A stretch of DNA of 64,000 bases from Ignavibacteriales bacterium (GTDB lineage: Bacteria; Bacteroidota; Ignavibacteria; UBA10030): the NCBI GenBank assembly GCA_026390575.1, contig JAPLFR010000001.1:1-64000 (forward strand). Direction: 5' to 3'. This document shows, piece by piece, positions 16,290-23,465 of the stretch. The notes beneath the pieces were generated by a model that saw nothing but the letters and a program-made list of their open reading frames with translations, had not been told where the DNA came from and did not search any database. Numbering within the stretch: position 1 is the first letter of the stretch; every line of letters starts with the position of its first letter. Made by a program: the position numbers and the translations under genes.

Positions 16290-16709
16290 ATGAAAAAGCC
16301 GAGTGTAAGCCAAGACCAGTCGGCATCGGAACTCATCTCGAAAAGAATCGCCGAACTCGGGGACTGGCGTGGTGTAACTCTTAGTAGGATGCGAAAGCTC
16401 ATCAAGAAAGCAGACCCGGCCGTTCTCGAGGAGTGGAAGTGGATGGGCACTCCGATTTGGTCGCATGACGGTATCATCTGCACTGGCGAATCCTACAAAA
16501 ATGTTGTGAAACTTACATTCGCCAAGGGCGCGTCTCTGAAAGATCCGGCCCGTCTCTTTAACTCGAGTCTCGAAGGAAACGTACGTCGCGCGATTGACAT
16601 CCACGAAGGAGAAGAAGTTGACGAATCCGCCTTCAAGGCATTGGTTCGCCAAGCAGTCGCTCTCAATAGTTCTGGCAAGTTGAATCCTTTGAAGAAACCG
16701 AAATCATAA
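16290..16709 (+). CDS. DUF1801 / YdhG-like protein (cassette 17)
   Basis: The 139-residue product matches the DUF1801 (YdhG-like) fold by its typical motifs: LRKLIKKADPAVLEEWKWMGTPIW (shown across residues 33-56), then IICTGESYKNVVKLTFAKGASLKDP and a C-terminal helix with FKALVRQAVAL. Family members are small, frataxin-like in fold and poorly characterised. The base composition is visibly higher in G+C than in most other cassettes, suggesting a different source. TAAGGAG lies 6 bases before the ATG. Confidence 0.8.
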   Translation: MKKPSVSQDQSASELISKRIAELGDWRGVTLSRMRKLIKKADPAVLEEWKWMGTPIWSHDGIICTGESYKNVVKLTFAKGASLKDPARLFNSSLEGNVRRAIDIHEGEEVDESAFKALVRQAVALNSSGKLNPLKKPKS

Positions 16710-16835
16710 TGGATTCTGTTTCTAAACATGTCCAATATCGGGATGGCTTGTTGCCTTACCAGATATCTAGACGCTCCTATCTCTCCTATGACTTTGCCAA
16801 TGGATTAGGATACGAAAATAATTGTCACAAACTCA

Positions 16836-17087
16836 ACATACGAGGCGCTCAAGCTGACCAAATGAGCGTGAGTACGTTAAGCATTGCTGGTGGTAGGTAT
16901 AGAAACACACTTCGTGTGTTACAGTTATGGGGCTCCGCCTGTTATCAGCAATTTGAAAATTATCACCTGCGTGCCGTAGTGCCTACGGCACGCAGGCAGG
17001 GCGCCGCAGTCCGATCCTGCTCTGCAGGATCGCGATCGTGTTCCATTGCAATGGCAATGGAACGGACTTAGCGCTGGTCCAATAGGC
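16836..17087 (+). repeat. Degenerate attC site 17
   Basis: L'' is intact (AGGCGCTCAAGCTGACC from 16843), but R'' has decayed to about ACATACG, and the right core reads CCAATAGGC (17079-17087) in place of CCGTTAGGC, losing the conserved GTT. It also holds an AACACAC-TTC-GTGTGTT hairpin (16904-16920), a CCTGCGTGC...GCAGGCAGG stem (16966-17000) and the 57-bp element. Probably inactive. Confidence 0.82.
17010..17066. repeat. 57-bp two-hairpin element A, copy 5 (in attC 17)
   Basis: One base differs from the main form, turning the GCGATCGC linker plus next base into GCGATCGTG. It lies at the same position in L'. Confidence 0.87.
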
Positions 17088-17118
17088 GCCCGTAGAATAG
17101 CTACAATGAGGAATTGCA

Positions 17119-17556
17119 ATGAATCTTAAGTTTGCGTCAATAGCAGGCTTTGGTGTCGCTGTTATGGTCCTTATAATTCTCGTCTTACGAGAATCAATTC
17201 TGGCTGTTGGTATTTTCGCGATTCTAGTTCAAGTCCTTTCAGTACTGCTTATGCTTTGGGCGCGCTTTACATTCGGTCGTCGCAGTTTTCATGCAACGGC
17301 GAATCCTACAGAAGGTGGTCTAATAACCTCTGGCCCATATCATTATTTTCGACATCCGATTTATGCCGCTGTGATATATTTTCTTTGGGCAGGAATATTA
17401 AGTCATGTATCATTGTTGAATGTATTTCTAGGAGTCATCGCAACAATCGGATTGTTTATTCGCATTTTTGCAGAGGAGCGTCTCGTGACTGAACGGTATC
17501 CAAGCTATGCAGAGTATGCTGTACGCACCAAACGAATAATTCCGTACATATTTTGA
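17119..17556 (+). CDS. ICMT-like membrane methyltransferase (cassette 18)
   Basis: The 145-residue product has three or four membrane helices and the C-terminal signature of the isoprenylcysteine carboxyl methyltransferase / phospholipid methyltransferase group: GPYHYFRHPIYAA (about residues 72-84), then AEERLVTERYPSYAEYAVRTKRIIPYI. In this group the RHPxY and EER..Y motifs bind S-adenosylmethionine. Bacterial members have diverse or unknown lipid or peptide substrates. ATGAGGAAT precedes the ATG. Its flanking attC sites are both decayed, so the cassette is probably fixed in place. Confidence 0.83.
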   Translation: MNLKFASIAGFGVAVMVLIILVLRESILAVGIFAILVQVLSVLLMLWARFTFGRRSFHATANPTEGGLITSGPYHYFRHPIYAAVIYFLWAGILSHVSLLNVFLGVIATIGLFIRIFAEERLVTERYPSYAEYAVRTKRIIPYIF

Positions 17557-17583
17557 TTCAAATGTTTTTGTCGTGTTACGGGC

Positions 17584-17970
17584 GCCTAATCAGCGGCTCC
17601 CCTCAAAAGATCGGGGTTTCACACAAAACGTTCAACAAATCCCGCTATCAATATTAATTTTGATGTAGCGGGATGGCACCGAAGGCGCTCACTGACGGTT
17701 GCCATCTAAGTACGTTAAACATGGTTCGCATAGGTTTTGTTCTTAATAATTTCTTTTTCAGTGTGAACTCACTTCCTTGGGTGCATATTGTGGCCAAAGG
17801 CGCATGCGCGCTCCGTCGCTGAAGCTATGGAGCGTAAGCGACCTCTGGCGCAAAACTTATCACCTGCCTGCCGGCTTGTCCGCTGAAACGAAGTGCAAGC
17901 GGAAGTGCCTACGGCGCGTCCGCCGCATCCCGCTTTGTGGGACGGAAGGCGGGCACGCAGGCTGGGCATG
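17584..17970 (+). repeat. Broken attC site 18 and palindrome graveyard at the array end
   Basis: R'' reads GCCTAAT (17584-17590). L'' is split by a CCCCT...CGGGG insert (17599 to about 17636) like that of site 16, followed by a second stem ATCCCGCTA...TAGCGGGAT (17639-17674). A second L''-like GAAGGCGCTCACTGACGG follows at 17681-17698, then the normal first-kind spacer, nested GGCGCA-type and CCTGCCTGC-type stems (17791-17855 and 17863-17965), and no L' or R'. The array ends here by decay or deletion. Confidence 0.78.
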
Positions 17971-17997
17971 CAAAAAACAAGTATGTAGGAGAATTCC

Positions 17998-18732
17998 ATG
18001 GACGTAAATAAGGAATCATCAGTTAGTTGCCACCGAAACTTTTTCTATGTTTGGATTGCTGCCTTCATAGCCATTTTATTTTATATACCTGCTCTACCAA
18101 AACTTGTTCCCGCCCATGTGCATCTGCCGTATTCGATGAATACATTCATTCTTCTTCAAATTGTAGTGTTTTTTATTTCTGCTACTATCTTTGCTGCTTC
18201 AGGAGCGTACCTTACACCCCGAATTGGTTTTCGAGCTTACCTTGCTGAAATTTCAATAAAGAAAAAAGATTTCTGGATAGTACTGAAGCGGCAATTTTTT
18301 TATGGCGCCCCAATAGGTCTTGCAGGTGCCATTGTTGCTTACTTCATAGCCCCAGATTTCATCTCTTATCTTACGATGGTCCCATTTCTCACACGCTTGT
18401 TTGGTGGTGTTTTCGAAGAAGTAATCATGCGTTGGGGTCTTTTAACAATTATTGTATGGATTTTATGGCGCATTTTTCAACATGGCATAGGAATTCCCAA
18501 AAAATTATTGATTTACTTATGTATATTCTTAAGCCAAATTCTATTTGCTTGTGGACATACTCCGGCATTAATAAATTTTGGCATCACGAATCCAGCTTGG
18601 TCTATATTTACAATTTTCATAGTTTCTCTGCCGTGGGGTTGGTTGTTCTGGAAACACGGATTAGAATCGGCCTTTATAGCTCACGCATGTTTTCATGCAT
18701 TCGTCGCTCTTTTTGTTGCAGTCAAACTTTAA
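17998..18732 (+). CDS. CPBP-family intramembrane metalloprotease
   Basis: The 244-residue product has about seven membrane helices and the three CPBP (Rce1/Abi) motifs: EEVIMR (Glu140-Arg145), FACGH (Phe183-His187) and HACFH (His229-His233), the expected metal ligands of a glutamate intramembrane protease. Substrates of bacterial members are mostly unknown; some relate to bacteriocin immunity or prenylated proteins. It starts 28 bases after the decayed last attC with a GTAGGAG ribosome site. It may be a former cassette that lost its 3' attC, or the first fixed chromosomal gene. Confidence 0.83.
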   Translation: MDVNKESSVSCHRNFFYVWIAAFIAILFYIPALPKLVPAHVHLPYSMNTFILLQIVVFFISATIFAASGAYLTPRIGFRAYLAEISIKKKDFWIVLKRQFFYGAPIGLAGAIVAYFIAPDFISYLTMVPFLTRLFGGVFEEVIMRWGLLTIIVWILWRIFQHGIGIPKKLLIYLCIFLSQILFACGHTPALINFGITNPAWSIFTIFIVSLPWGWLFWKHGLESAFIAHACFHAFVALFVAVKL

Positions 18733-18781
18733 ATTATTCATCGAGAATATTATTGAAAGTGACTTAACCTATCGCCCCCTG

Positions 18782-18807
18782 CCAAAAAACAGCGAAGCAG
18801 TTTTTGG
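18782..18807. terminator. Possible stem-loop terminator after the CPBP gene
   Basis: CCAAAAAAC...GTTTTTGG stem of about 8 bp with an AT-rich arm on each side. It could end transcription from either direction. It is weak because no clean T-run follows the stem. Confidence 0.35.
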
Positions 18808-18839
18808 AATGTAATAAGATTTTTAAACAGAGATGAAGA

Positions 18840-19649
18840 ATGACACAATCGATTTTCAAAAATAAAGTGGTTATCATTACCGGAGCTTCAAGTGGAATCG
18901 GCCGCGAACTTGCATATCAACTCGCAGCACAAGGCGCATGGCTATCGCTTGCCGCACGTACTACAGAGCGCTTAGAATCGGTAAGAACTGAGTGTGAAGC
19001 CCGTGGCGGAAAGGCGATTGCTATTTCAACAGATGTGAGTGAACAAACCCAGTGTGAGGCGCTGATTCGTAAGACTGTGGAACACTTTTCGCGTCTTGAT
19101 ATATTGATCAATAATGCTGGGAAGACGATGTATGCGAATTTTGAAGATGTTCGTGATCCCAGTATATTTGAAAAACTCATGCGTGTCAATTATCTGGGAA
19201 GTGTTTATTGCACATATTATGCCTTGCCGTACTTGAAGCAAACGCAGGGACGCATACTCGGTGTGTCCAGTTTGACCGGCAAAACGGGCGTGCCGACGCG
19301 GAGCGGCTATTCGGCGAGTAAACATGCAATGGCAGGGTTCTTTGACTCGCTGCGTATCGAAGTGGCACCGCATAACGTGAGTGTTACGATGATCTACCCC
19401 GGATTTGTAGCGACAGCAGTGCGTGAGCAAGCGTTTGGCGAGAATGGCCAATCCGTTGGACGAAGTACTGTGCGAGAAAGTGAAGTGATGCCGGTTGAAA
19501 CGTGTGCGAAAATAATTCTTCGGGCTGCTGCGCAGCGTAATCGGGAAGTGGTGATGACATTGCGCGGCAAAATCGGGATATGGCTGAAACTGATTGCGCC
19601 TGGACTGGTCGATCGCATTGCTCGCAAGGCTATTCGAAGGGGCCGTTAG
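18840..19649 (+). CDS. Short-chain dehydrogenase/reductase
   Basis: The 269-residue product is a classical SDR: TGASSGIG (residues 14-21) for NAD(P), NNAG (about 93-96), a Ser in the GVSSLTG segment and YSASK (Tyr-x-x-x-Lys) as the catalytic pair. The AARTTERL segment after beta-2 suggests NADP preference. The substrate is not evident. The next gene, a methyltransferase, begins 26 bases downstream, so the two are probably co-transcribed. Base composition is higher in G+C than in the cassette array to the left. Confidence 0.88.
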   Translation: MTQSIFKNKVVIITGASSGIGRELAYQLAAQGAWLSLAARTTERLESVRTECEARGGKAIAISTDVSEQTQCEALIRKTVEHFSRLDILINNAGKTMYANFEDVRDPSIFEKLMRVNYLGSVYCTYYALPYLKQTQGRILGVSSLTGKTGVPTRSGYSASKHAMAGFFDSLRIEVAPHNVSVTMIYPGFVATAVREQAFGENGQSVGRSTVRESEVMPVETCAKIILRAAAQRNREVVMTLRGKIGIWLKLIAPGLVDRIARKAIRRGR

Positions 19650-19675
19650 TATAAATAGACAGGAGAAGCAAATCG

Positions 19676-20302
19676 ATGAGTTTTGCAAAATTCATGGCAG
19701 CGCAACTCCGGCAGCCGTCTGGTTTCTTCGGTCGGTATGTGATGGTGCATCTTCTCAATCGCATCAATGTATCCATAAACAGTCTGACAATTGAAGCTCT
19801 GCAACTGGATCCTCGTGATCATGTGCTGGAAGTTGGCTTCGGCGGTGGAGACCTGATAGCAAGAATGTCACGTGTTCTGAGCCGGGGCCGTATCACAGGT
19901 GTGGATTTTTCGCAAGATGTCGTTGAGATTTGTACAAAACGTTTTGCATCGCTCATCAGGGCTGGAATAATCGATCTGCATTGTGCAAACGTTGTGGAAC
20001 TTCCGTTCGATTCCAACATGTTCACAAAAGTATGCACCGTGAACACTATATACTTCTGGCCGGATCCGCTTGCCGCACTTCACGAGATCCATCGTGTACT
20101 CAAGGAAGACGGTAAGCTGGTGGTTTGCTTCTCCCCGCGGATAGCAATGGAGAACCGAGGAAAAGTCATACGGCACGGGTTCAGGTTGTATGAACCGGAG
20201 GAAGTCAGCGCTCTTCTTAGTGAGGCAGGTTTTCGTGATGTGCAGCTTGTTCTTGGTAAAAATCGTTCCAGAGAATGTATAGCGGCAGAAGGTAAGAAAT
20301 AA
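19676..20302 (+). CDS. Class I SAM-dependent methyltransferase
   Basis: The 208-residue product has the SAM-binding signature VLEVGFGGGDLI (about residues 46-57), followed by GVDFSQDVVEIC, VVELPFDSNMF and a post-II strand FWPDPLAALHEIHRVLKEDGKL (given in context at about 123-144). This is the Methyltransf_11 layout used for small molecules, quinones or lipids. It likely works with the SDR upstream. The start follows GGAGAAGCAAATCG. Confidence 0.85.
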   Translation: MSFAKFMAAQLRQPSGFFGRYVMVHLLNRINVSINSLTIEALQLDPRDHVLEVGFGGGDLIARMSRVLSRGRITGVDFSQDVVEICTKRFASLIRAGIIDLHCANVVELPFDSNMFTKVCTVNTIYFWPDPLAALHEIHRVLKEDGKLVVCFSPRIAMENRGKVIRHGFRLYEPEEVSALLSEAGFRDVQLVLGKNRSRECIAAEGKK

Positions 20303-20314
20303 TACTTAAGTACT

Positions 20315-20340
20315 GGCGCTCAAGCTCCAGTCTGTTAACC
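20315..20340 (+). repeat. Candidate attC remnant outside the array
   Basis: GGCGCTCAAGCT (20315-20326) is an exact 12-base match to the conserved L'' core of the attC sites. CCAGTCTGTTAACC follows at once, resembling the right end CCAGTCCGTTAGG of attC 6. This reads as an attC with its spacer deleted, about 2.3 kb beyond the end of the recognisable array. Confidence 0.5.
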
Positions 20341-20429
20341 AGCTTATAAGATTTGAAGGAAACGTTTGGTTCATTGTGAGTGTTTATAGTTTACAAATCC
20401 ATCATATAACTTATTTAAGGAGATATCCT

Positions 20430-21260
20430 ATGATTACAAAAACTTTTTCCATCCTGCTTGCCGCTGCTTTCATTGTTACATTAGTTCAGGCGCAAGTACC
20501 GGTGCGTGTTCCACAGCTTAGTCAAGCGGCGAAGATCTCACAGACTGTCGGCTTGAGTGAAGTTTCGATTTCTTATCACCGTCCGGGTGTGAAGGGCCGC
20601 GTCATCTGGGGTGGACTGCTGCCATATGATGCCGTTTGGCGGGCAGGTGCCAACGAACCAACCGTCATAACTTTTAGTGATGATGTGACTATCGAGGGAA
20701 ATAAACTGAAAGCCGGATCATATCGGTTCGTCGTGATTCCTTCAAAGACAGGAGAGTGGGCGCTGATCTTTAACTCCGAAATCAAGAATTGGGGAACAGT
20801 GTATGACGCAAAGTACGACACATTGAAAATAATGGTAAAACCAGAAACAGGGCCACAAGAAGAGTGGATGTCGTTTAGCTTTACAGATTTGACACCTGCC
20901 TCTGCTCAAGTCGTGCTTGCGTGGGAAAAAATCCGATTGAGTTTTAAGATCGAGACCAACATACTTGCGAAGTTACAGGCGTCGGTGGGAACGTGGCAAG
21001 TGCTCAACAGCGCGGCACGGTTCGCACTCGATAATAAAATGTACCTCGAGGAAGGACTCGCATGGGTGGAGCGTTCTATTGCTCTTGACAAGAATGCGCG
21101 GAATCTCCAGACAAAGGCGGAACTCCTTGCACAAACCGGCAAGGTCGACAATGCAATCGCGATAGCGGAAGAAGCCGTGAAATTAGCGAAGGCGAATGAT
21201 CCGAAAACAAACACAAGCGGATTAGAAAAGATGATCGCAGATTGGAAAGCTAAGAAGTAG
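20430..21260 (+). CDS. DUF2911 periplasmic protein
   Basis: The start is taken at the ATG at 20430 after TAAGGAG, giving a signal peptide (KTFSILLAAAFIVTLVQAQ). An upstream GTG reading is less likely. The 276-residue product carries a DUF2911 domain (about residues 30-175) with the typical VSISYHRPGVKGRVIWGGL, VWRAGANEPTVITFS and KAGSYRFVVIPS segments. The C-terminal 80 residues look like one or two TPR-like helices (LEEGLAWVERSIAL, VDNAIAIAEEAVKLA). DUF2911 proteins are common in this group of bacteria and have no proven function. Confidence 0.88.
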   Translation: MITKTFSILLAAAFIVTLVQAQVPVRVPQLSQAAKISQTVGLSEVSISYHRPGVKGRVIWGGLLPYDAVWRAGANEPTVITFSDDVTIEGNKLKAGSYRFVVIPSKTGEWALIFNSEIKNWGTVYDAKYDTLKIMVKPETGPQEEWMSFSFTDLTPASAQVVLAWEKIRLSFKIETNILAKLQASVGTWQVLNSAARFALDNKMYLEEGLAWVERSIALDKNARNLQTKAELLAQTGKVDNAIAIAEEAVKLAKANDPKTNTSGLEKMIADWKAKK

Positions 21261-21278
21261 AAACAATTGTTATGCACG

Positions 21279-21317
21279 ACGCCTTCCGGGAAATTGCTTT
21301 TTCGGAAGGCGTTTTTG
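21279..21317 (+). terminator. Rho-independent terminator of the DUF2911 gene
   Basis: Ten-base stem ACGCCTTCCG / CGGAAGGCGT (21279-21288 with 21303-21312) followed by TTTTG. Confidence 0.85.
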
Positions 21318-21469
21318 TTTCCGGTTAACTAATGTTAGGCAAAAGAGAGAAATTGTTATACCCGAACGTTTCTATCGGGTATCTTGTAGCATGAGTGTCA
21401 ATGTCCCCTGTAAAATATACAAGGCATGTATACCGTGTCACCGAATATGGATTGTCTTTCATGACTCAG

Positions 21470-21526
21470 CGTCACGAAATCCTGCCCGATTGCTGACGCA
21501 GTCACGCAGGCGGGGATTCGTGACGT
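21470..21526. repeat. REP-like interrupted palindrome
   Basis: CGTCACGAA-ATCCTGCC on the left pairs with GGCGGGGATTCGTGACG on the right around a short loop that itself has CTGACGCAGTCACGCAG. It lies between two genes that converge on this gap. It resembles extragenic palindromes in form; a single copy was seen here. Confidence 0.6.
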
Positions 21527-21578
21527 CCTAGTGCATAAGGTGTTTTTGTTTCGGATTCAATTTCTTTTTCCGCGGTGG

Positions 21579-23288
21579 CTACAGTGATGTCAGGTTGCCG
21601 GAAGTTTTTCTTCTCTCGAAAACAGAGAGAATGATCCCGACACCAACTACAACAAAGCATCCGATGACGTTATACCATAACCAGGCAATGGAGGTGAATT
21701 GAAAGCAGTACAAGACTACGACCTCACCCGATAAAGCCCCGACGAATGCGGCAGTCCCTTTGACCGACTTGAAATAGAATGCAAGAAGAAATATACCGAG
21801 CATCGTTCCATAAAAGAGCGAACCAAGTATATTCACCGCCTCAACCAGAGATCCCATCTTACCTGCGTACTGCGCAAATGCAATTCCGTACAGACCCCAA
21901 AACGCCATCATGATGCGTGAGATGAGAAGATAATGTTTTTCACTTGCCTCTCGCTTGATGAAGCGTTTATAGACATCGATGATAGAGGTGGTTGCCAGAG
22001 CGCTTAATTCACCAGATGATGAAGACATCGACGCAGTGAAAATACACGCAAAGATCAGTCCTACTAATCCTGCCGGCAGATACGTCAACACAAAGGTCAA
22101 GAAAATATAATTCGTATCACTGGTGTCGGATGTGCGATCCTTTTCTGCAAGAAGGTTGGATGCTTTACCATGGACGGCGTCGTACCGCTGCTGGAGCAAT
22201 TGCAGTTCTTCTTTCTTCTTAGCAGCTCGGACATCATCGTGTTGATGCCGAGCCTGCAAGTATTCTCGGATTTGTTCTGACTTCTTCTGAAATAAATTTT
22301 CGTGCTCCACTTCCAGCAGCCGGTATTCTTCCGCTCTCTCGCCGGTCTTTACTTTTCCGGCTTCGACCGGATTGAAGATAAGTGGAGGTTGAATGAATTG
22401 AAAGAATACGAATACCATTACTCCAATGAACAGGATAAAGAACTGCATCGGCACTTTTGCCAGACCATTGAACAAAAGCGCGAGACGGCTTTGCGTGACA
22501 GATTCACCGGTGAGATACCGCTGAACCTGCGACTGATCCGTTCCGAAATAGGCAAGCGCAACAAACATGCCGCCTATAATGCCCGACCAGACATTGTACC
22601 GGTTGCTGAAATCAAGAGAAAGATCGACCGTGTTCAACTTTCCCATTACAGCAGAGACAGAAAGGGCGTCGGTGAAAGAGATTTCTTTTGGAAGCAGGGT
22701 AAGAGCTACACCGAGCGCGATACACATTCCTGCCATAACTATGATGAGTTGAAAAAAATCCGTATGGTTAACCGCCTTGACGCCTCCGGAGGTTGTGTAG
22801 ATGATGACAAGTCCCCCGATGATAAGAGAGGTGATCCATATATCTACACCAAGCATAACGGAAAGGACAAGTGACGGCGCATAGATTGTTATTCCGGCAG
22901 CGAGTCCTCGTGAGACGAGGAAGATCAGAGTTGTCAGTACTCTGGTTTTTGCATCGAAACGTTTTTCAAGATATTCGTAGGCTGTATAGACGCCGAGTTT
23001 GTGATAGATAGGAACGGCGGTGATGCAAAGAATTACCATCGCTATCGGCAAGCCAAAATAGAACTGCACAAACCGCATGCCGTCCGCATACGCCTGACCC
23101 GGGGTCGATGTGAAGGTGATGGCGCTTGCCTGCGTTGCCATAATTGCGAGCGCAACCGTGTACCACTTCATCGACCTATCTGCTAAGAGAAAGCCCTTGA
23201 TGTTTCGGCTTCCGCGTCCTTTCCAAATCCCATAGAGGACGATGAAGAGGAGGGTCACTGCAAGCACAATCCAGTCAAGTTGTCTCAT
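21579..23288 (-). CDS. Sodium:solute symporter with a hydrophilic insert
   Basis: The 569-residue product is an SSS-family transporter with about 13 helices. Family segments include ADRSMKWYTVALAIMATQASAITF, TSGGVKAVNHTDFFQ and FGTDQSQVQRYLTG (each shown in part of residues 36-262). Residues about 303-393 are a charged, probably coiled-coil insert (KSEQIREYLQARHQHDD and neighbours) between two membrane helices, longer than in most relatives. The gene overlaps by 4 bases the 47-codon gene before it and follows a PIG-L deacetylase, so it may import the deacetylation product or its precursor. Confidence 0.88.
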   Translation of the reverse strand: MRQLDWIVLAVTLLFIVLYGIWKGRGSRNIKGFLLADRSMKWYTVALAIMATQASAITFTSTPGQAYADGMRFVQFYFGLPIAMVILCITAVPIYHKLGVYTAYEYLEKRFDAKTRVLTTLIFLVSRGLAAGITIYAPSLVLSVMLGVDIWITSLIIGGLVIIYTTSGGVKAVNHTDFFQLIIVMAGMCIALGVALTLLPKEISFTDALSVSAVMGKLNTVDLSLDFSNRYNVWSGIIGGMFVALAYFGTDQSQVQRYLTGESVTQSRLALLFNGLAKVPMQFFILFIGVMVFVFFQFIQPPLIFNPVEAGKVKTGERAEEYRLLEVEHENLFQKKSEQIREYLQARHQHDDVRAAKKKEELQLLQQRYDAVHGKASNLLAEKDRTSDTSDTNYIFLTFVLTYLPAGLVGLIFACIFTASMSSSSGELSALATTSIIDVYKRFIKREASEKHYLLISRIMMAFWGLYGIAFAQYAGKMGSLVEAVNILGSLFYGTMLGIFLLAFYFKSVKGTAAFVGALSGEVVVLYCFQFTSIAWLWYNVIGCFVVVGVGIILSVFERRKTSGNLTSL

Positions 23289-23428
23289 TTAAACGCTTCG
23301 GAAAAGGAATAGAAAAGAAAGATCAATACGAATAAATTGAGAAGAACGACGAGATAGATTTTTTCCCATGAACCAAGGATGGGCGGCTTCTCTTTAATAA
23401 TGTCGTTATCAGCATTCGAGTGTTCCAT
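23285..23428 (-). CDS. 47-residue single-pass membrane peptide coupled to the symporter
   Basis: A short gene begins at 23428 (ATG) and stops with a TGA at 23285-23287 that overlaps the ATG of the symporter (ATGA). The peptide is MEHSNADNDIIKEKPPILGS at its N-terminus, then one membrane helix (about residues 24-42), ending SFSEAFK. GGATGGAGCTGA just upstream gives a ribosome site. Small membrane partners are known next to other SSS transporters. Position and translational coupling suggest an accessory subunit; homology was not tested. Confidence 0.72.
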   Translation of the reverse strand: MEHSNADNDIIKEKPPILGSWEKIYLVVLLNLFVLIFLFYSFSEAFK

Positions 23429-23465
23429 CGTTCAGCTCCATCCTGAGTTATTGTCGTTTGTTCTT

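Larger units (their letters stand above)
36..17970 (+). mobile_element. Integron gene-cassette array with 18 cassettes (integrase not in window)
   Basis: Eighteen copies of a long imperfect palindrome separate short genes. Each begins GCCTAACCAGGCGCTCAAGCTGA (R'' plus L'' boxes; given here in two parts, GCCTAAC and CAGGCGCTCAAGCTGA) and ends CAGCTTAGCGCC then GTCCGTTAGGC (L' plus R'). L'' carries one extra base (C on this strand) relative to L', the extrahelical base that IntI uses to choose the bottom strand. All attC sites point the same way and 17 of 18 cassettes have their gene on the same strand, so attI and intI, if present, should lie left of position 1. Cassette boundaries (GTT crossover points) are 188, 1386, 1981, 2861, 3825, 4524, 5617, 6534, 7676, 8615, 9321, 10649, 11621, 12918, 13940, 14684, 16244 and 17081. 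The right end is degenerate. Confidence 0.93.

Noticed and set aside
36-17970. Regularly repeated sequences as a CRISPR array
   Set aside because: Repeats are about 158 bp or more, are spaced by 0.5-1.3 kb of coding sequence and have attC structure. CRISPR repeats are short with short spacers.
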